DNA of 46,554 bases from Acidobacteria bacterium Ga0077522 (GTDB taxonomy: Bacteria > Acidobacteriota > Vicinamibacteria > Vicinamibacterales > Vicinamibacteraceae): positions 1-46,554 of the forward strand of contig LNDN01000035.1 of assembly GCA_001464065.1 (NCBI GenBank), written 5' to 3'. The notes beneath the pieces are model-generated. The model made no database searches and was not told the DNA's origin. It saw only the letters and a list, made by a program, of their open reading frames with translations. Both the position numbers and the translations under genes were made by a program. Shown here one piece after another: positions 10,899 to 19,744 of this stretch. Numbering within the stretch: the stretch's first letter is position 1; every line of letters starts with the position of its first letter.

Positions 10899-11960
10899 GT
10901 GTCGACGATCCTCGTGACCGGTGGCGCCGGTTTCATCGGCGCCAACTTCATCCACTACTGGCTGGCACGGCGAGAGGGACGCGTCGTCAATCTCGACAAG
11001 CTGACGTACGCCGGCAATCCCGAGAATCTCGCCGTCCACCAGGGCAGCCCCCGGCATGAACTGGTGCGCGGCGACATCGGCGATCGCGCACTGGTGGCGC
11101 GCCTGCTCGTCACCCACAAGCCGGTCGCGGTGGTCAACTTCGCCGCCGAGAGTCACGTCGACCGGTCGATCACCGGGCCCGCCGCCTTCGTCGAGACCAA
11201 TCTGGTCGGCACGTTCGGGCTGCTGGACGAAGTCAAGGCCTACTGGAGCACGCTCGACGGCGAGGCGCGCTCGGCGTTCCGTTTCCTCCACGTCTCGACC
11301 GATGAGGTCTACGGGTCGCTCGGTCCCGGCGACGCCGCCTTCTCCGAGACGACGCCGTATGCGCCCAACAGCCCGTACTCGGCCTCGAAGGCCGGGTCGG
11401 ACCACCTCGTGCGGGCCTATCACCACACCTACGGCCTGCCGGTCCTGACGACCAACTGCTCGAACAACTACGGGCCGTACCAGTTTCCCGAGAAGCTGAT
11501 TCCGCTCGTCATCCACAACGCGCTGGCCGGCAAGCCGCTGCCCATCTACGGCGACGGCAAGAACGTGCGTGACTGGTTGTACGTCGAGGATCACTGCTCG
11601 GCGATCGCGCGGGTGCTGGACGCCGGGCGGCCCGGCGAGACCTACAACGTCGGTGGCAACAGCGAGCAGCAGAACATCGCCGTCGTCCACACGCTCTGCG
11701 ACGTGCTCGACGAACTGGCGCCTCGTGCCACGGGCCGCTACAAGGACCTCATCACCTACGTGAGGGATCGCCCCGGGCACGACCGCCGGTACGCGATCGA
11801 TCCGACGAAGATTCGGACGGAGCTCGCCTGGGAGCCCGCTCACACCTTCGAGAGCGGGATGCGCCAGACGGTGCAGTGGTACCTCGCGCACCAGGACTGG
11901 GTGCAACGCGTGACGTCGGGGGCCTACCGCGAGTGGGTCACCAGCCAGTACGGACACTGA
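10899..11960 (+). CDS. rfbB: dTDP-glucose 4,6-dehydratase
   Basis: A 353-residue short-chain dehydrogenase/reductase that makes dTDP-4-keto-6-deoxyglucose, a precursor of dTDP-rhamnose and other deoxysugars of surface glycans. The NAD-binding motif is [11 protein letters not shown]. The active site has [10 protein letters not shown] and the YxxxK pair in [30 protein letters not shown] and [17 protein letters not shown] are typical RmlB sequences. The GTG start lies 1 bp after nuoN. The other rml genes are not in this window. Confidence 0.94.
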   Translation: MSTILVTGGAGFIGANFIHYWLARREGRVVNLDKLTYAGNPENLAVHQGSPRHELVRGDIGDRALVARLLVTHKPVAVVNFAAESHVDRSITGPAAFVETNLVGTFGLLDEVKAYWSTLDGEARSAFRFLHVSTDEVYGSLGPGDAAFSETTPYAPNSPYSASKAGSDHLVRAYHHTYGLPVLTTNCSNNYGPYQFPEKLIPLVIHNALAGKPLPIYGDGKNVRDWLYVEDHCSAIARVLDAGRPGETYNVGGNSEQQNIAVVHTLCDVLDELAPRATGRYKDLITYVRDRPGHDRRYAIDPTKIRTELAWEPAHTFESGMRQTVQWYLAHQDWVQRVTSGAYREWVTSQYGH

Positions 11961-12042
11961 CCGCACATGACACGCCGCACGTAGAACGCAGCACGCACAG
12001 CACGCCGCAGCACGGGGCGTCGTACGCAGGACGTCGAACAGC
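11961..12042 (+). repeat. Intergenic GCACG-rich low-complexity repeat
   Basis: The 82-bp gap between rfbB and the GH15-like gene is built largely of variants of a 9-11 bp unit around GCAGCACG (for example cgcagcacg, cacagcacg, cgcagcacg). No terminator or promoter is obvious. It may be a decayed tandem repeat. Confidence 0.4.
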
Positions 12043-15000
12043 ATGGACACGACGCGGTTACGGACGACGCTGGACGCCTACTACCGTGAAGTCGCGTCCC
12101 TGATCCTCGACAAGCAGCATCCGGTCACGGGGCTGCTCCCCGCCAGCACCGCGGTGACCATCCACGGCGACTATCGCGACGCCTGGGTCCGCGACAACGT
12201 CTACAGCATCCTCGCCGTCTGGGGCCTCGCGCTCGCCTACCGATCGCTCGACGACGACGGCGGGCGCGGCTACGAACTCGAGCACCGCACCGTGCACCTG
12301 ATGCGCGGCCTGCTGCGTTCGATGATGGCGCAGGCCGGCAAGGTCGAGGCATTCAAGTACAGCCGCGATCCCGCCGATGCCCTGCACGCCAAGTACGACA
12401 CGGAGACCGGCGCGCCGGTGGTCAGCGACACCGGCTGGGGGCACCTGCAGATCGACGCGACATCGCTCTACCTGCTGATGCTGACGCAGATGATCACCTC
12501 CGGGCTCTCGGTGATCTGGACGCGCGACGAGGTCAACTTCATCCAGAACCTCGTGTACTACATCGAGCGGGCCTACCGGACGCCCGACTACGGCATCTGG
12601 GAGCGCGGCGACAAGCACAACCGCGGCAAGGTCGAGATCAACGCCAGTTCGGTCGGCATGGCCAAGGCCGCGCTCGAGGCCCTGGCCGGGTTCAACCTCT
12701 TCGGATCACGCGGCGCCCAGGAGTCGGTCGTCCACGTCGTCCCGGACAACATCGCGCAGGCGAACCTGACCCTGCTGTCGATCCTGCCCAGGGAGTCCAC
12801 CACCAAGGAGACCGACGCCGCGCTGCTGTCGATCATCGGGTACCCGGCATTCGCCGTCCACGACCCGACGTTCGCGGCACGTGTGAGGGCCGAGGTGGTC
12901 AGCCGGCTCTCGGGTCGCTACGGCCTCAAGCGCTTCCTGCGCGACGGACATCAGACCGTGCTGGAGGATGAGGCCCGCCTGCACTACGAGCCGGAGGAGT
13001 TGCAGCAGTTCGCGCACATCGAGTCCGAGTGGCCGCTGTTCTTCACCTACCTGCTGCTCGACGCCCAGATGTGCGGCGACACGGCGGCGACCGAGACGTA
13101 CCTGTCGTGTCTGCGAGCGGTCGCCATCGAGCGCGACGGCCTCCACCTGCTTCCCGAGCTGTACTGGGTACCCGAGGATGCCATCGACGCCGAGCGCGCC
13201 TCGCCCGGATCCCAGCGTCGCCATCCGAACGACAACCTGCCGCTCGTGTGGGCGCAGAGTCTGTACCTGCTCGGTCGCATGCTCCACGACGGCGTGCTGC
13301 GGCCGAGCGACATCGACCCGTTGGGCCGTCGTCGTCATCGTGCGCCGTCGCCGCCCGTCGTGCAGGTGATGTGCCTGGCTGAAGACGCGGCACTGCAGAG
13401 CGAACTTGCCGAACACGGCGTCCTCACCGAGACAGCCGATGACATCGCACCGGTCGCCGTCTACCTGCCGCACGACATCGCCCTGGCCTACGGCGAGGTC
13501 GGCCGCAACGAGTCGCTGGGGTTGAGCGGACGGTCGGCGCGGGCCCTGAAGAGCCTCGCCACCAGCCGCCTCTACACGCTGCATGACCGCATCGGCGTCT
13601 GCCTGGCGTCGTTCTTCATGCAGCAGGAGTTCTTCCTCGCCTACGACCTCGACTTCCTGCTGCGGCGGTTCGAGAGCGAACTCGCGTACCTGCATCGCAA
13701 CTGGACGCTCTCGGGACGACCGACCGTGACGGTCCTGCTCACGCACACGCTGCTCGAAGCCGACCGGACGTCGTTCTACCGCTTCATGCGGCACATCGCC
13801 AGCGGCCGTGTCGGGGACGTGCCGGTCCGACGGGGGCGTCTCGCCGAGCTGATGCCGACCGCCAACGTCGAGCGCATCGACGATCTGCATGCCCTCGCGA
13901 TCTCCGAGGCCCCGCTGGCCTCGCGCATGGCCCGCTCGACCGTGCTGTCCGAGCCGGGGATGCAGCAGCCGCTCGATGCCACGGCGGAAATCGCCATCGA
14001 CACCACGGCCGATGCCGCGACGCTGCTCGCGCGCCTGGCAGGCACCGACAACCTCTACGAGCAGATCGAGCTGCTGGCGGCGCTGGCCCGCCTCCAGTCG
14101 CTCGATGCCGTCATCGCGATGCGCGGCCACACCGGCCCCGTGCGCGAGCTGATCGAAGAGGTGTACGAGCAGGCGGGACGTCGACGCATCTGGGCCATCA
14201 TGCGTCGCGCGGCGGGTCTGCTCGGCAAGGTCGATGGCGATCTGAACCTCGCCGTCGGCGCCATGCTCGTCCGACAGAAGCACATCCAGGTCGGACGCGC
14301 CTACAGCGATGAATCGCTCATCACGCAGCCCATCCCCGACCACGAGCTGCTGGCGAAGATCACCACCTTCTGTCGCGACGATGCACGCGATCGCGTCCTG
14401 ACGCAGGAGATCCTGCTGTACCTGGGCGTGCTGATCAAGGAACGCCCCGAGCTGTTCGGCGAGCTCCTGACGCTGCGGGTCAGTCACTTCATCCTGCTGC
14501 TCAGCAGCCAGATCGCGCGTGAGGAGGCGGTCTCGCCAGGCGAGGGCTACGACGCGCTCATGGCGCTGGCGCCCTCCATCGTGCAGCAGCGGCTGCAGAG
14601 CATGCTCGAGCAGTACCACGCCATCGAGGACCTGCCGCAGCAACTCGAACAGCTGCACGCGCAGGTGACGCGCGACGACCTCGACTGGAGCCAGGACCTC
14701 GGGTTCGAGACCCTGCGGACGCCATCCGAGGGCTGGCTGGCCTGGCGCCAGCACCGCGGCATCATCGACCGTCGCCCGGCGCACTTCTATGCCGACGTGT
14801 GGAACATCTTCCGCCATGCGCCGGCGCTGATCATCGGCGAGAAGCTCGAACGCCGGAACCGCATCGACAGCAGCGTCGTGCTCAGTGACATGACCCCCGG
14901 CGAGAAGGCGTTCGCCCTGTGGCTCGAACACCTGCTCAACAAGATCGCCGCCGCGGAGTATCGGCAGCTGAACATCGAATCCCTGAGCGTGCTGGCGAGC

Positions 15001-15234
15001 TTCTTCCGGCAGAACCCGACGCTCCGGATCGACGATGCGTGCGTGCTCGATGCGCTGATCGGCCACGCGGTGCGCCTCGCGTACCTCGAGAGCCACGCCG
15101 ACCGCGAGGCCACCTACAACGACTACAAGGCCGACGCCTGGGCGGCGTTCTACGCGAGTCCGCCGCTGCGCACCAGCCTGTTCCTGGTCACCGCGCTGCG
15201 CAGTCTCCTCAGGTTCGAAGTGGCCAGGGGCTGA
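12043..15234 (+). CDS. GH15-like protein related to phosphorylase kinase alpha/beta subunits
   Basis: A 1063-residue protein. Its first about 410 residues form a glucoamylase-like (GH15) alpha/alpha toroid of the type found in the regulatory alpha and beta subunits of eukaryotic phosphorylase b kinase. Diagnostic stretches are HGDYRDAWVRDNVYSILAVW (about 41-60), DTGWGHLQIDATSLYLL, RTPDYGIWERGDKHNRG (about 179-195), INASSVGMAKAALEAL, GRYGLKRFLRDGHQTVLED and HIESEWPLFFTYLLLD. E187 of GIWERGD matches the GH15 general acid; the general base is uncertain. The remaining about 650 residues are helical and also PhK-like in size. Bacterial homologues are annotated as GH15 proteins; the substrate is not known from sequence. 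There is no signal peptide, so it is probably cytosolic. Confidence 0.82.
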   Translation: MDTTRLRTTLDAYYREVASLILDKQHPVTGLLPASTAVTIHGDYRDAWVRDNVYSILAVWGLALAYRSLDDDGGRGYELEHRTVHLMRGLLRSMMAQAGKVEAFKYSRDPADALHAKYDTETGAPVVSDTGWGHLQIDATSLYLLMLTQMITSGLSVIWTRDEVNFIQNLVYYIERAYRTPDYGIWERGDKHNRGKVEINASSVGMAKAALEALAGFNLFGSRGAQESVVHVVPDNIAQANLTLLSILPRESTTKETDAALLSIIGYPAFAVHDPTFAARVRAEVVSRLSGRYGLKRFLRDGHQTVLEDEARLHYEPEELQQFAHIESEWPLFFTYLLLDAQMCGDTAATETYLSCLRAVAIERDGLHLLPELYWVPEDAIDAERASPGSQRRHPNDNLPLVWAQSLYLLGRMLHDGVLRPSDIDPLGRRRHRAPSPPVVQVMCLAEDAALQSELAEHGVLTETADDIAPVAVYLPHDIALAYGEVGRNESLGLSGRSARALKSLATSRLYTLHDRIGVCLASFFMQQEFFLAYDLDFLLRRFESELAYLHRNWTLSGRPTVTVLLTHTLLEADRTSFYRFMRHIASGRVGDVPVRRGRLAELMPTANVERIDDLHALAISEAPLASRMARSTVLSEPGMQQPLDATAEIAIDTTADAATLLARLAGTDNLYEQIELLAALARLQSLDAVIAMRGHTGPVRELIEEVYEQAGRRRIWAIMRRAAGLLGKVDGDLNLAVGAMLVRQKHIQVGRAYSDESLITQPIPDHELLAKITTFCRDDARDRVLTQEILLYLGVLIKERPELFGELLTLRVSHFILLLSSQIAREEAVSPGEGYDALMALAPSIVQQRLQSMLEQYHAIEDLPQQLEQLHAQVTRDDLDWSQDLGFETLRTPSEGWLAWRQHRGIIDRRPAHFYADVWNIFRHAPALIIGEKLERRNRIDSSVVLSDMTPGEKAFALWLEHLLNKIAAAEYRQLNIESLSVLASFFRQNPTLRIDDACVLDALIGHAVRLAYLESHADREATYNDYKADAWAAFYASPPLRTSLFLVTALRSLLRFEVARG

Positions 15235-15257
15235 ACCCTCGACGACCGCGGCGTCGG

Positions 15258-16724
15258 TCAGGGCGTCGGGCGCAGTTGCTGGCGCACCGCCGCGACCTGG
15301 CGCTTCTCGTCCGGGCCCTGGGCCACGCGGTCGGCGCGGGCCAGCGCGGCGTCGGTGGACGCGGCATCGCGAGCGTTGGCGGCCAACTGCGCCAGCATCA
15401 GGTAGTGGCGCGCGTTGCCGGGCTCCAGGGTGATGGCCTGGGTGATCAGGGAGACGCCGCGCGTCGTGTTGCCGTCCTGCGCCGCACGCACGACGCCGAG
15501 CAGCGAGAGCGCTCTGGCCAGGTCCGGCTTGAGTGCCAGCGCCCGCTCGAGCGCCGCGCTGACCTCGGCCAGTGGCGCGTCCGGCGCGCGCATCCTCAGC
15601 TCCGCCCAGCCGAAATGTGCGAGTGGATCCGACGATCCGACCGACACGGCCTGAGCCAGGGCCCGTTCGGTGGCGTCCAGGTCGCCGGCTCGTCGAGCGG
15701 CGCGAGCCTGTGCCATCCACGCCTCGCCGAGCGTGCGATCCGCCGCGACAGCCTCGGCGGCCAGTGTCGTGCCCGTGGCCCCATCGCCCACCATCGCCGC
15801 GACGGTCGCCTTGAGGGCCAGGACCTCGGCCGGCGACAGGGGCCGCGCCGGCGCGCCCTTGGCGGCGTCGCTCAACGGGACCCGGGCCTTCAGCGCCGGA
15901 AACTGGAAGCGGCCGATGTAGGCACGGAACTGCCGGTCGAAGGCGGCGACGTCGCCGAGGGCGCGTCGTGTGGCGTCGGCGGGTGTGGCACCGGCGTCGA
16001 GGGCCTCGAGCAGTGCCATCAGCCTCGGGCGATGCGCGCCGTTGTCGCCGAGCACGAGGAAGTGGGTCAGCGCCCAACTCTGTGCGTAGAACGTCGTGGC
16101 GCGATTGTCTTCGGTGTACTCCGGCGATCCGTGGTCGACGGCGAGCAGCCTCTCCAGCGACAGCAGGGACCGTTCCTGCAGCGCGGCCAGGTGGTAGTCG
16201 GCTGGCATGCCCAGGAGGACATCGTCGGTGTCGAGCCGGGCCTGGCTGTACATCTCGGCGAGTCCTTCGTTGAGCCACACCGGCGCGGCGCCGATGGTCT
16301 GGTGGACGAGCACGTGCATGTACTCGTGCCAGGCGATCTGGTAGCGCAGGTCACGGTCGAAATCGAGCCTGACGAGCACGAGATTGGCATCGGGGCCTGC
16401 GGCGAACAGGCCGCCGAGATCCTCGCGGTCCGAGTCGATCAGCGTGCGCAACTGCTTGCCATGCTGGATGGCGATGATCGTGAGCGGCACGTCGGTGCGC
16501 GTCGAGATCTTCGCGACCTGCTGCAACACGGCCGTCAGTCGTTCGAAGCTGGCCGCGACCTCGCGGCCCTGCCTGGCGTTGCCGTTGGTGATGACCCGGA
16601 AGTTCGGCGACCGCACCTCCGTCCACGTCTCTGCCGCGTCCACCGTCACCGCCACGGTCAGCACCGCGGCCACCGCTGCACACACCAGTCCACACACGCG
16701 TACTCGACTCACGCGACGACTCAC
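15258..16724 (-). CDS. Secreted metallopeptidase-like protein with TPR repeats (peptidase MA-like)
   Basis: A 488-residue protein with an N-terminal export signal (hydrophobic VCGLVCAAVAAVLTVAVTVDA, about residues 10-30). A zinc-peptidase-like domain carries HEYMHVLVHQ (HExxH) followed by WLNEGLAEMY, which supplies the third-ligand glutamate of a gluzincin. The C-terminal half (about 300-480) is made of TPR-like helical pairs. The start is GTG 16724 and no good SD is seen. It lies 45 bp downstream of selA on the same strand and converges with the GH15-like gene 23 bp away. The substrate is unknown. Confidence 0.75.
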   Translation of the reverse strand: MSRRVSRVRVCGLVCAAVAAVLTVAVTVDAAETWTEVRSPNFRVITNGNARQGREVAASFERLTAVLQQVAKISTRTDVPLTIIAIQHGKQLRTLIDSDREDLGGLFAAGPDANLVLVRLDFDRDLRYQIAWHEYMHVLVHQTIGAAPVWLNEGLAEMYSQARLDTDDVLLGMPADYHLAALQERSLLSLERLLAVDHGSPEYTEDNRATTFYAQSWALTHFLVLGDNGAHRPRLMALLEALDAGATPADATRRALGDVAAFDRQFRAYIGRFQFPALKARVPLSDAAKGAPARPLSPAEVLALKATVAAMVGDGATGTTLAAEAVAADRTLGEAWMAQARAARRAGDLDATERALAQAVSVGSSDPLAHFGWAELRMRAPDAPLAEVSAALERALALKPDLARALSLLGVVRAAQDGNTTRGVSLITQAITLEPGNARHYLMLAQLAANARDAASTDAALARADRVAQGPDEKRQVAAVRQQLRPTP

Positions 16725-16769
16725 ACTTTCTGGAGGGAGCCCGAGTGTGCCGGGCAGGGGCCCGTCTCG

Positions 16770-18188
16770 TCAAGGACGAGGGGCGCTCATGACGTCGCGC
16801 ACCGCACGGACCACCACGTCATCGTCGACCTCCGGCACGGTGCGGAGATCGAGACAGACGCGGTCGTCGACGATCCGCGCGATGAGCGGCGGGCGTCCCG
16901 CACGCAGGGCCGCGAGCACCCGATCGGGCGCGCCGGTGTCGAGGCGCACCAGGCGGGTCGACAGCGTCTCGCCCGGCAGGCTGCCGCCGCCGATCGTGGA
17001 GAGGCCCGCGGCGGTGTCGCACTCGACGCCGGAGGCTCGCAGCAGGTCGGCGAGTCGTGTCGCTCGCCGCGCGATGGCGTCCAGCGGCAGGGCGAGCATG
17101 CGGACCACCGGCACGGTCTCGGCGGCACGTCCGCTGGTGAAGGCGCGCAGGGTCGCCTCGAGGCCCGCGTACGTGATCTTGTCGACACGGACGGCGCGCA
17201 TCAGCGGGTGACGGCCGAGGCGTGCGATCAGATCGGCGCGTCCGACGACCAGGCCGGCCTGCGGGCCACCGAGCAGCTTGTCGGCGCTGAAGGCGACGAG
17301 ATCGGCGCCGTCCCGGATGCTGTCGCGCACGGCGGGCTCGCGGGCCAGCAGCAGGCGCGCCTCGGCGGGGAAGGCGTGTGTCGCGAACAGGTCGAGCCCC
17401 AGCCAGCCCGAGCCCTGGTCCTCGATCAGCGGGAGGGAGAACCGGCGCGCGAGGGCGGCGAGCTCGGCCAGCGCCGGCCGTTCCGTGAAGCCCTCCATGC
17501 GGAAGTTCGACGGGTGCACGCGCAGGATCGCGCCGGTGCGCTCGGAGATCGCCGCGCCGTAGTCCGCCACCCGTGTGCGATTGGTCGTGCCGACCTCGCG
17601 CAGTCGGGCGCCCGATCCCTGCAGGATCTCCGGGATGCGGAAGCCACCGCCGATCTCGACGAGCTCGCCGCGGCTCAGGATGACCTCTCGTCCCGCGGCG
17701 ATGGCCGCCAGCGTCAGGGTGAGACCGGCCGCCGTGTTGTTGGTGGCCACGCCCGCCTCGGCGCCGGTGGCCTCGCGCAGCGCGGTCGTCAGGTGCTGGT
17801 GGCGAGCACCGCGCTGCCCCGTGGCGAGGTCGAACTCCAGGGTGGAGTAGCCGGCGCCGACCCGCCGCATGGCGTCCAGCGCCTCTGGTGACAGCGGCGC
17901 CCGCCCGAGGTTGGTGTGGATGATCACGCCCGTCGCATTGATGACGGGCCGCAGCGACGACTCGCTCGTCTCCCCGAGGTGGTGCTGGAGCCGCTCGACG
18001 ATGAGCGCGCCCGCCGACTCGCGGGTGGCCGCGTCGGTCTGCCCGGCGACGAGGGCGGCGCGCAACCGGTCGACCTCCTCGTCGAGCGCCTGCCGCACGC
18101 GCCGAGGTCCGTGCGCCGCCGCCAGCGCCTGCACGGCCGGGAGCCCCAGCAGGTGATCGACGGCTGGAATGACGCGCGCCCGTGACAT
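16770..18188 (-). CDS. selA: L-seryl-tRNA(Sec) selenium transferase
   Basis: A 472-residue PLP enzyme that converts seryl-tRNA(Sec) to selenocysteyl-tRNA(Sec) using selenophosphate. Visible motifs are GVIIHTNLGRAPLS, ATNNTAAGLTLTLAAI, GTTNRTRVADY and SADKLLGGPQAGLVVG, with the PLP-binding lysine in the last. I place the start at ATG 18188 (MSRARVIPAVDHLLG), because the 39 residues upstream in frame are unlike the family. A TAGCAT hexamer 7 bp upstream of this ATG may be a -10 box. selB, selD and tRNA-Sec are not in the window. The organism probably makes selenoproteins. Confidence 0.92.
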   Translation of the reverse strand: MSRARVIPAVDHLLGLPAVQALAAAHGPRRVRQALDEEVDRLRAALVAGQTDAATRESAGALIVERLQHHLGETSESSLRPVINATGVIIHTNLGRAPLSPEALDAMRRVGAGYSTLEFDLATGQRGARHQHLTTALREATGAEAGVATNNTAAGLTLTLAAIAAGREVILSRGELVEIGGGFRIPEILQGSGARLREVGTTNRTRVADYGAAISERTGAILRVHPSNFRMEGFTERPALAELAALARRFSLPLIEDQGSGWLGLDLFATHAFPAEARLLLAREPAVRDSIRDGADLVAFSADKLLGGPQAGLVVGRADLIARLGRHPLMRAVRVDKITYAGLEATLRAFTSGRAAETVPVVRMLALPLDAIARRATRLADLLRASGVECDTAAGLSTIGGGSLPGETLSTRLVRLDTGAPDRVLAALRAGRPPLIARIVDDRVCLDLRTVPEVDDDVVVRAVRDVMSAPRP

Positions 18189-18279
18189 CGCCGCGATGCT
18201 ACCATTCCACCCGCGGGGCCCCTCCCGCGAGGGCCGGTCCATCTCGACCGCCCGTCGGGCCACCCGGCCGCTGCTGCGC

Positions 18280-18729
18280 ATGACCGACACGCCTGCCAAG
18301 ACCATCGCCGCCGACCGCCTCGCGGTCCTGCCGGATCACCAGCCGAAGGAACACTTCTGGCCGTACGTCGAGCTCACCGAGCAGCCGACGCCCGAAGAAC
18401 TCGCGGCGCTCGACCCGGACCTCCGGACGGCGCTCTACGGCGCCGCGGACATCCCGTTCTCGTTCACGCTGGTGTTTCCGCGCTTCGACGGTCCGGACTT
18501 CGAGGAGGCCTGCACCCTTGCCAGGGCCTCGGCGGAGTATCGCGAGGTGGGGACGGGCGACCAGTTCCGCATCCGCGCGCGCTTCTATCCCGCCGATGTC
18601 GCCCGCATGCGGGAGCTGTTCGTCATCGCCGGACGCTACCCGGGCTGTGAGGTCCTGGTAGACGATCGCCCGGTGCCGTTCGCGCGGGAGCTCTGGCTGC
18701 CGCTGACCTGGTTCCTCCTGCCGCGCTGA
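18280..18729 (+). CDS. Hypothetical protein
   Basis: A 149-residue protein that I do not recognise. It is soluble, with no signal peptide or membrane segment, and is rich in aromatic residues (PKEHFWPYVELTE, IPFSFTLVFPRFDGPDFEEA, ELWLPLTWFLLPR). I chose ATG 18280 (MTDTPAKTIAADRLAV). An upstream in-frame ATG at 18169 would overlap the start of divergent selA. The next gene begins 9 bp downstream on the same strand, so the two are probably an operon. The 91-bp gap to selA should hold both promoters. Confidence 0.6.
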   Translation: MTDTPAKTIAADRLAVLPDHQPKEHFWPYVELTEQPTPEELAALDPDLRTALYGAADIPFSFTLVFPRFDGPDFEEACTLARASAEYREVGTGDQFRIRARFYPADVARMRELFVIAGRYPGCEVLVDDRPVPFARELWLPLTWFLLPR

Positions 18730-18738
18730 GCCTGGCCC

Positions 18739-19338
18739 GTGCCGCCGCCGAGCGCCTTCGATCGCGAGTTGCAGGCCCTGGCCGCGCAGCTGAGGAAGGT
18801 CGAAGCCGAGTACACGATGTACTTCTCCGGGCGCACGCCCCGGCCGCCGAACGAGAGCCGGGCGGCCCTCGACCGGGCGTTCAAGCGCTCCGACCGGACG
18901 CTGATCGAGAACGCGATGGCGCGCTTCCAGTTCTCGACGCTGCAGGCGCGGTATTCGTCGTTCGCCGAGCTCTGGGATCGCGGCGTCCGTGCACGGGAGG
19001 AAGGTCGTGGTGGCCCGTTCCACCGCCCCCAGACGGCGGCGGCCACCGCTCCGCCCGCCGCCGACGACGTCCTGCACGCCGCGACGTTCAGCGATCCCGT
19101 CCAGGAGATGGACAAGCTGCGCGACCTCTATGAGTCACTGATGCAGGCCCGCCGCGACGATGGGCATGAGGCGGTGCCGTTTCACAAGTTCGCCTCGCTC
19201 GTGCGCGAACAGGTGCGCACCCTGCAGGATCGCCATCCGGGTGACGAAGTGTGGTTCCGTGTGACGCGCCACGAGGGCAAGGTCTCGCTCACGGCGCGTG
19301 CCGTGAAACCCGCGGCAGACGAGGATGGCGATGCGTAG
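18739..19338 (+). CDS. Conserved hypothetical protein, MXAN_5187 C-terminal-like
   Basis: A 199-residue protein with a helical N-terminal region: LRKVEAEYTMYFSGRTPRPP, then NAMARFQFSTLQARYSSFAE and LWDRGVRAREEGRGGPF. This pattern resembles the conserved C-terminal domain of Myxococcus MXAN_5187-type proteins. The C-terminal half (FHKFASLVREQVRTLQDRHP through a short beta hairpin) also follows that family. Function is unknown. The start is GTG 18739, 9 bp after the preceding gene. Its stop lies 10 bp from the stop of the convergent cold-shock gene. Confidence 0.6.
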   Translation: MPPPSAFDRELQALAAQLRKVEAEYTMYFSGRTPRPPNESRAALDRAFKRSDRTLIENAMARFQFSTLQARYSSFAELWDRGVRAREEGRGGPFHRPQTAAATAPPAADDVLHAATFSDPVQEMDKLRDLYESLMQARRDDGHEAVPFHKFASLVREQVRTLQDRHPGDEVWFRVTRHEGKVSLTARAVKPAADEDGDA

Positions 19339-19348
19339 GGGCCGACGC

Positions 19349-19558
19349 TCAGCCGACCTTGGTGACGTTGCCGGCCTGCGGTCCCTTGGGGCCGTCCACG
19401 ATTTCGAACTCCACCGGCTGTCCCTCTTCGAGCGTCCGGAAACCGGCGCCCTGAATCGCGGAGAAGTGCACGAACACGTCAGTCCCCGATTCGCGTTCGA
19501 TGAAGCCGTACCCCTTGGCGTTGTTGAACCACTTGACCTTGCCGATGATGCGTTCCAT
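19349..19558 (-). CDS. Cold-shock protein (CspA family)
   Basis: A 69-residue single cold-shock domain that binds single-stranded RNA and DNA. RNP1 is KGYGFIERE and RNP2 is VFVHFSAI; the N-terminus [16 protein letters not shown] is canonical. I place the start at ATG 19558, with an AAGGCAGG purine-rich site about 8 bp upstream on the minus strand. A strong promoter lies at 19687-19716, giving an untranslated leader of about 120 nt, which is typical of csp mRNAs. A hairpin at the 5' end of that leader is described separately. Confidence 0.95.
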   Translation of the reverse strand: MERIIGKVKWFNNAKGYGFIERESGTDVFVHFSAIQGAGFRTLEEGQPVEFEIVDGPKGPQAGNVTKVG

Positions 19559-19641
19559 GGTGCTGACCTGCCTTGCGCGCTGCCGGCGTGGACCGACAGA
19601 AGGTATGCACGGGCGCCAGGGGGCCCGGGCGTACGGTGACA

Positions 19642-19678
19642 CCAGAAACCTGGACGTTTTCGTTCATCTGGTTTCCGG
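19642..19678 (-). promoter_or_regulatory. Leader hairpin of the cold-shock mRNA
   Basis: On the minus strand CCGGAAACCAG (19678-19668) can pair with CAGGTTTCTGG (19652-19642) in 9 of 11 positions, around a 15-nt loop. It begins about 2 nt from the predicted transcription start. Cold-shock leaders commonly hold thermosensing structure; a role here is inference. Confidence 0.45.
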
Positions 19679-19686
19679 CGCCGGCA

Positions 19687-19716
19687 AGGATAGCGACGCC
19701 GGCTCAGCAGTGTCAA
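19687..19716 (-). promoter_or_regulatory. Sigma-70 type promoter of the cold-shock gene
   Basis: On the minus strand there is a perfect -35 TTGACA (19716-19711), an 18-bp spacer and a -10 TATCCT (19692-19687). This is the best sigma-70 match I noticed in the window. The start point is expected near 19680. Confidence 0.75.
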
Positions 19717-19744
19717 GCCACGTAAACACCTACTTTCCAACCCT

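Noticed and set aside
12706-16278. Minus-strand open frame of 1190 codons
   Set aside because: It lies antisense to the GH15-like gene and out of frame with the TPR peptidase. Its composition is the Arg/Gly/His-rich pattern of GC-rich shadow frames, with no recognisable domain.
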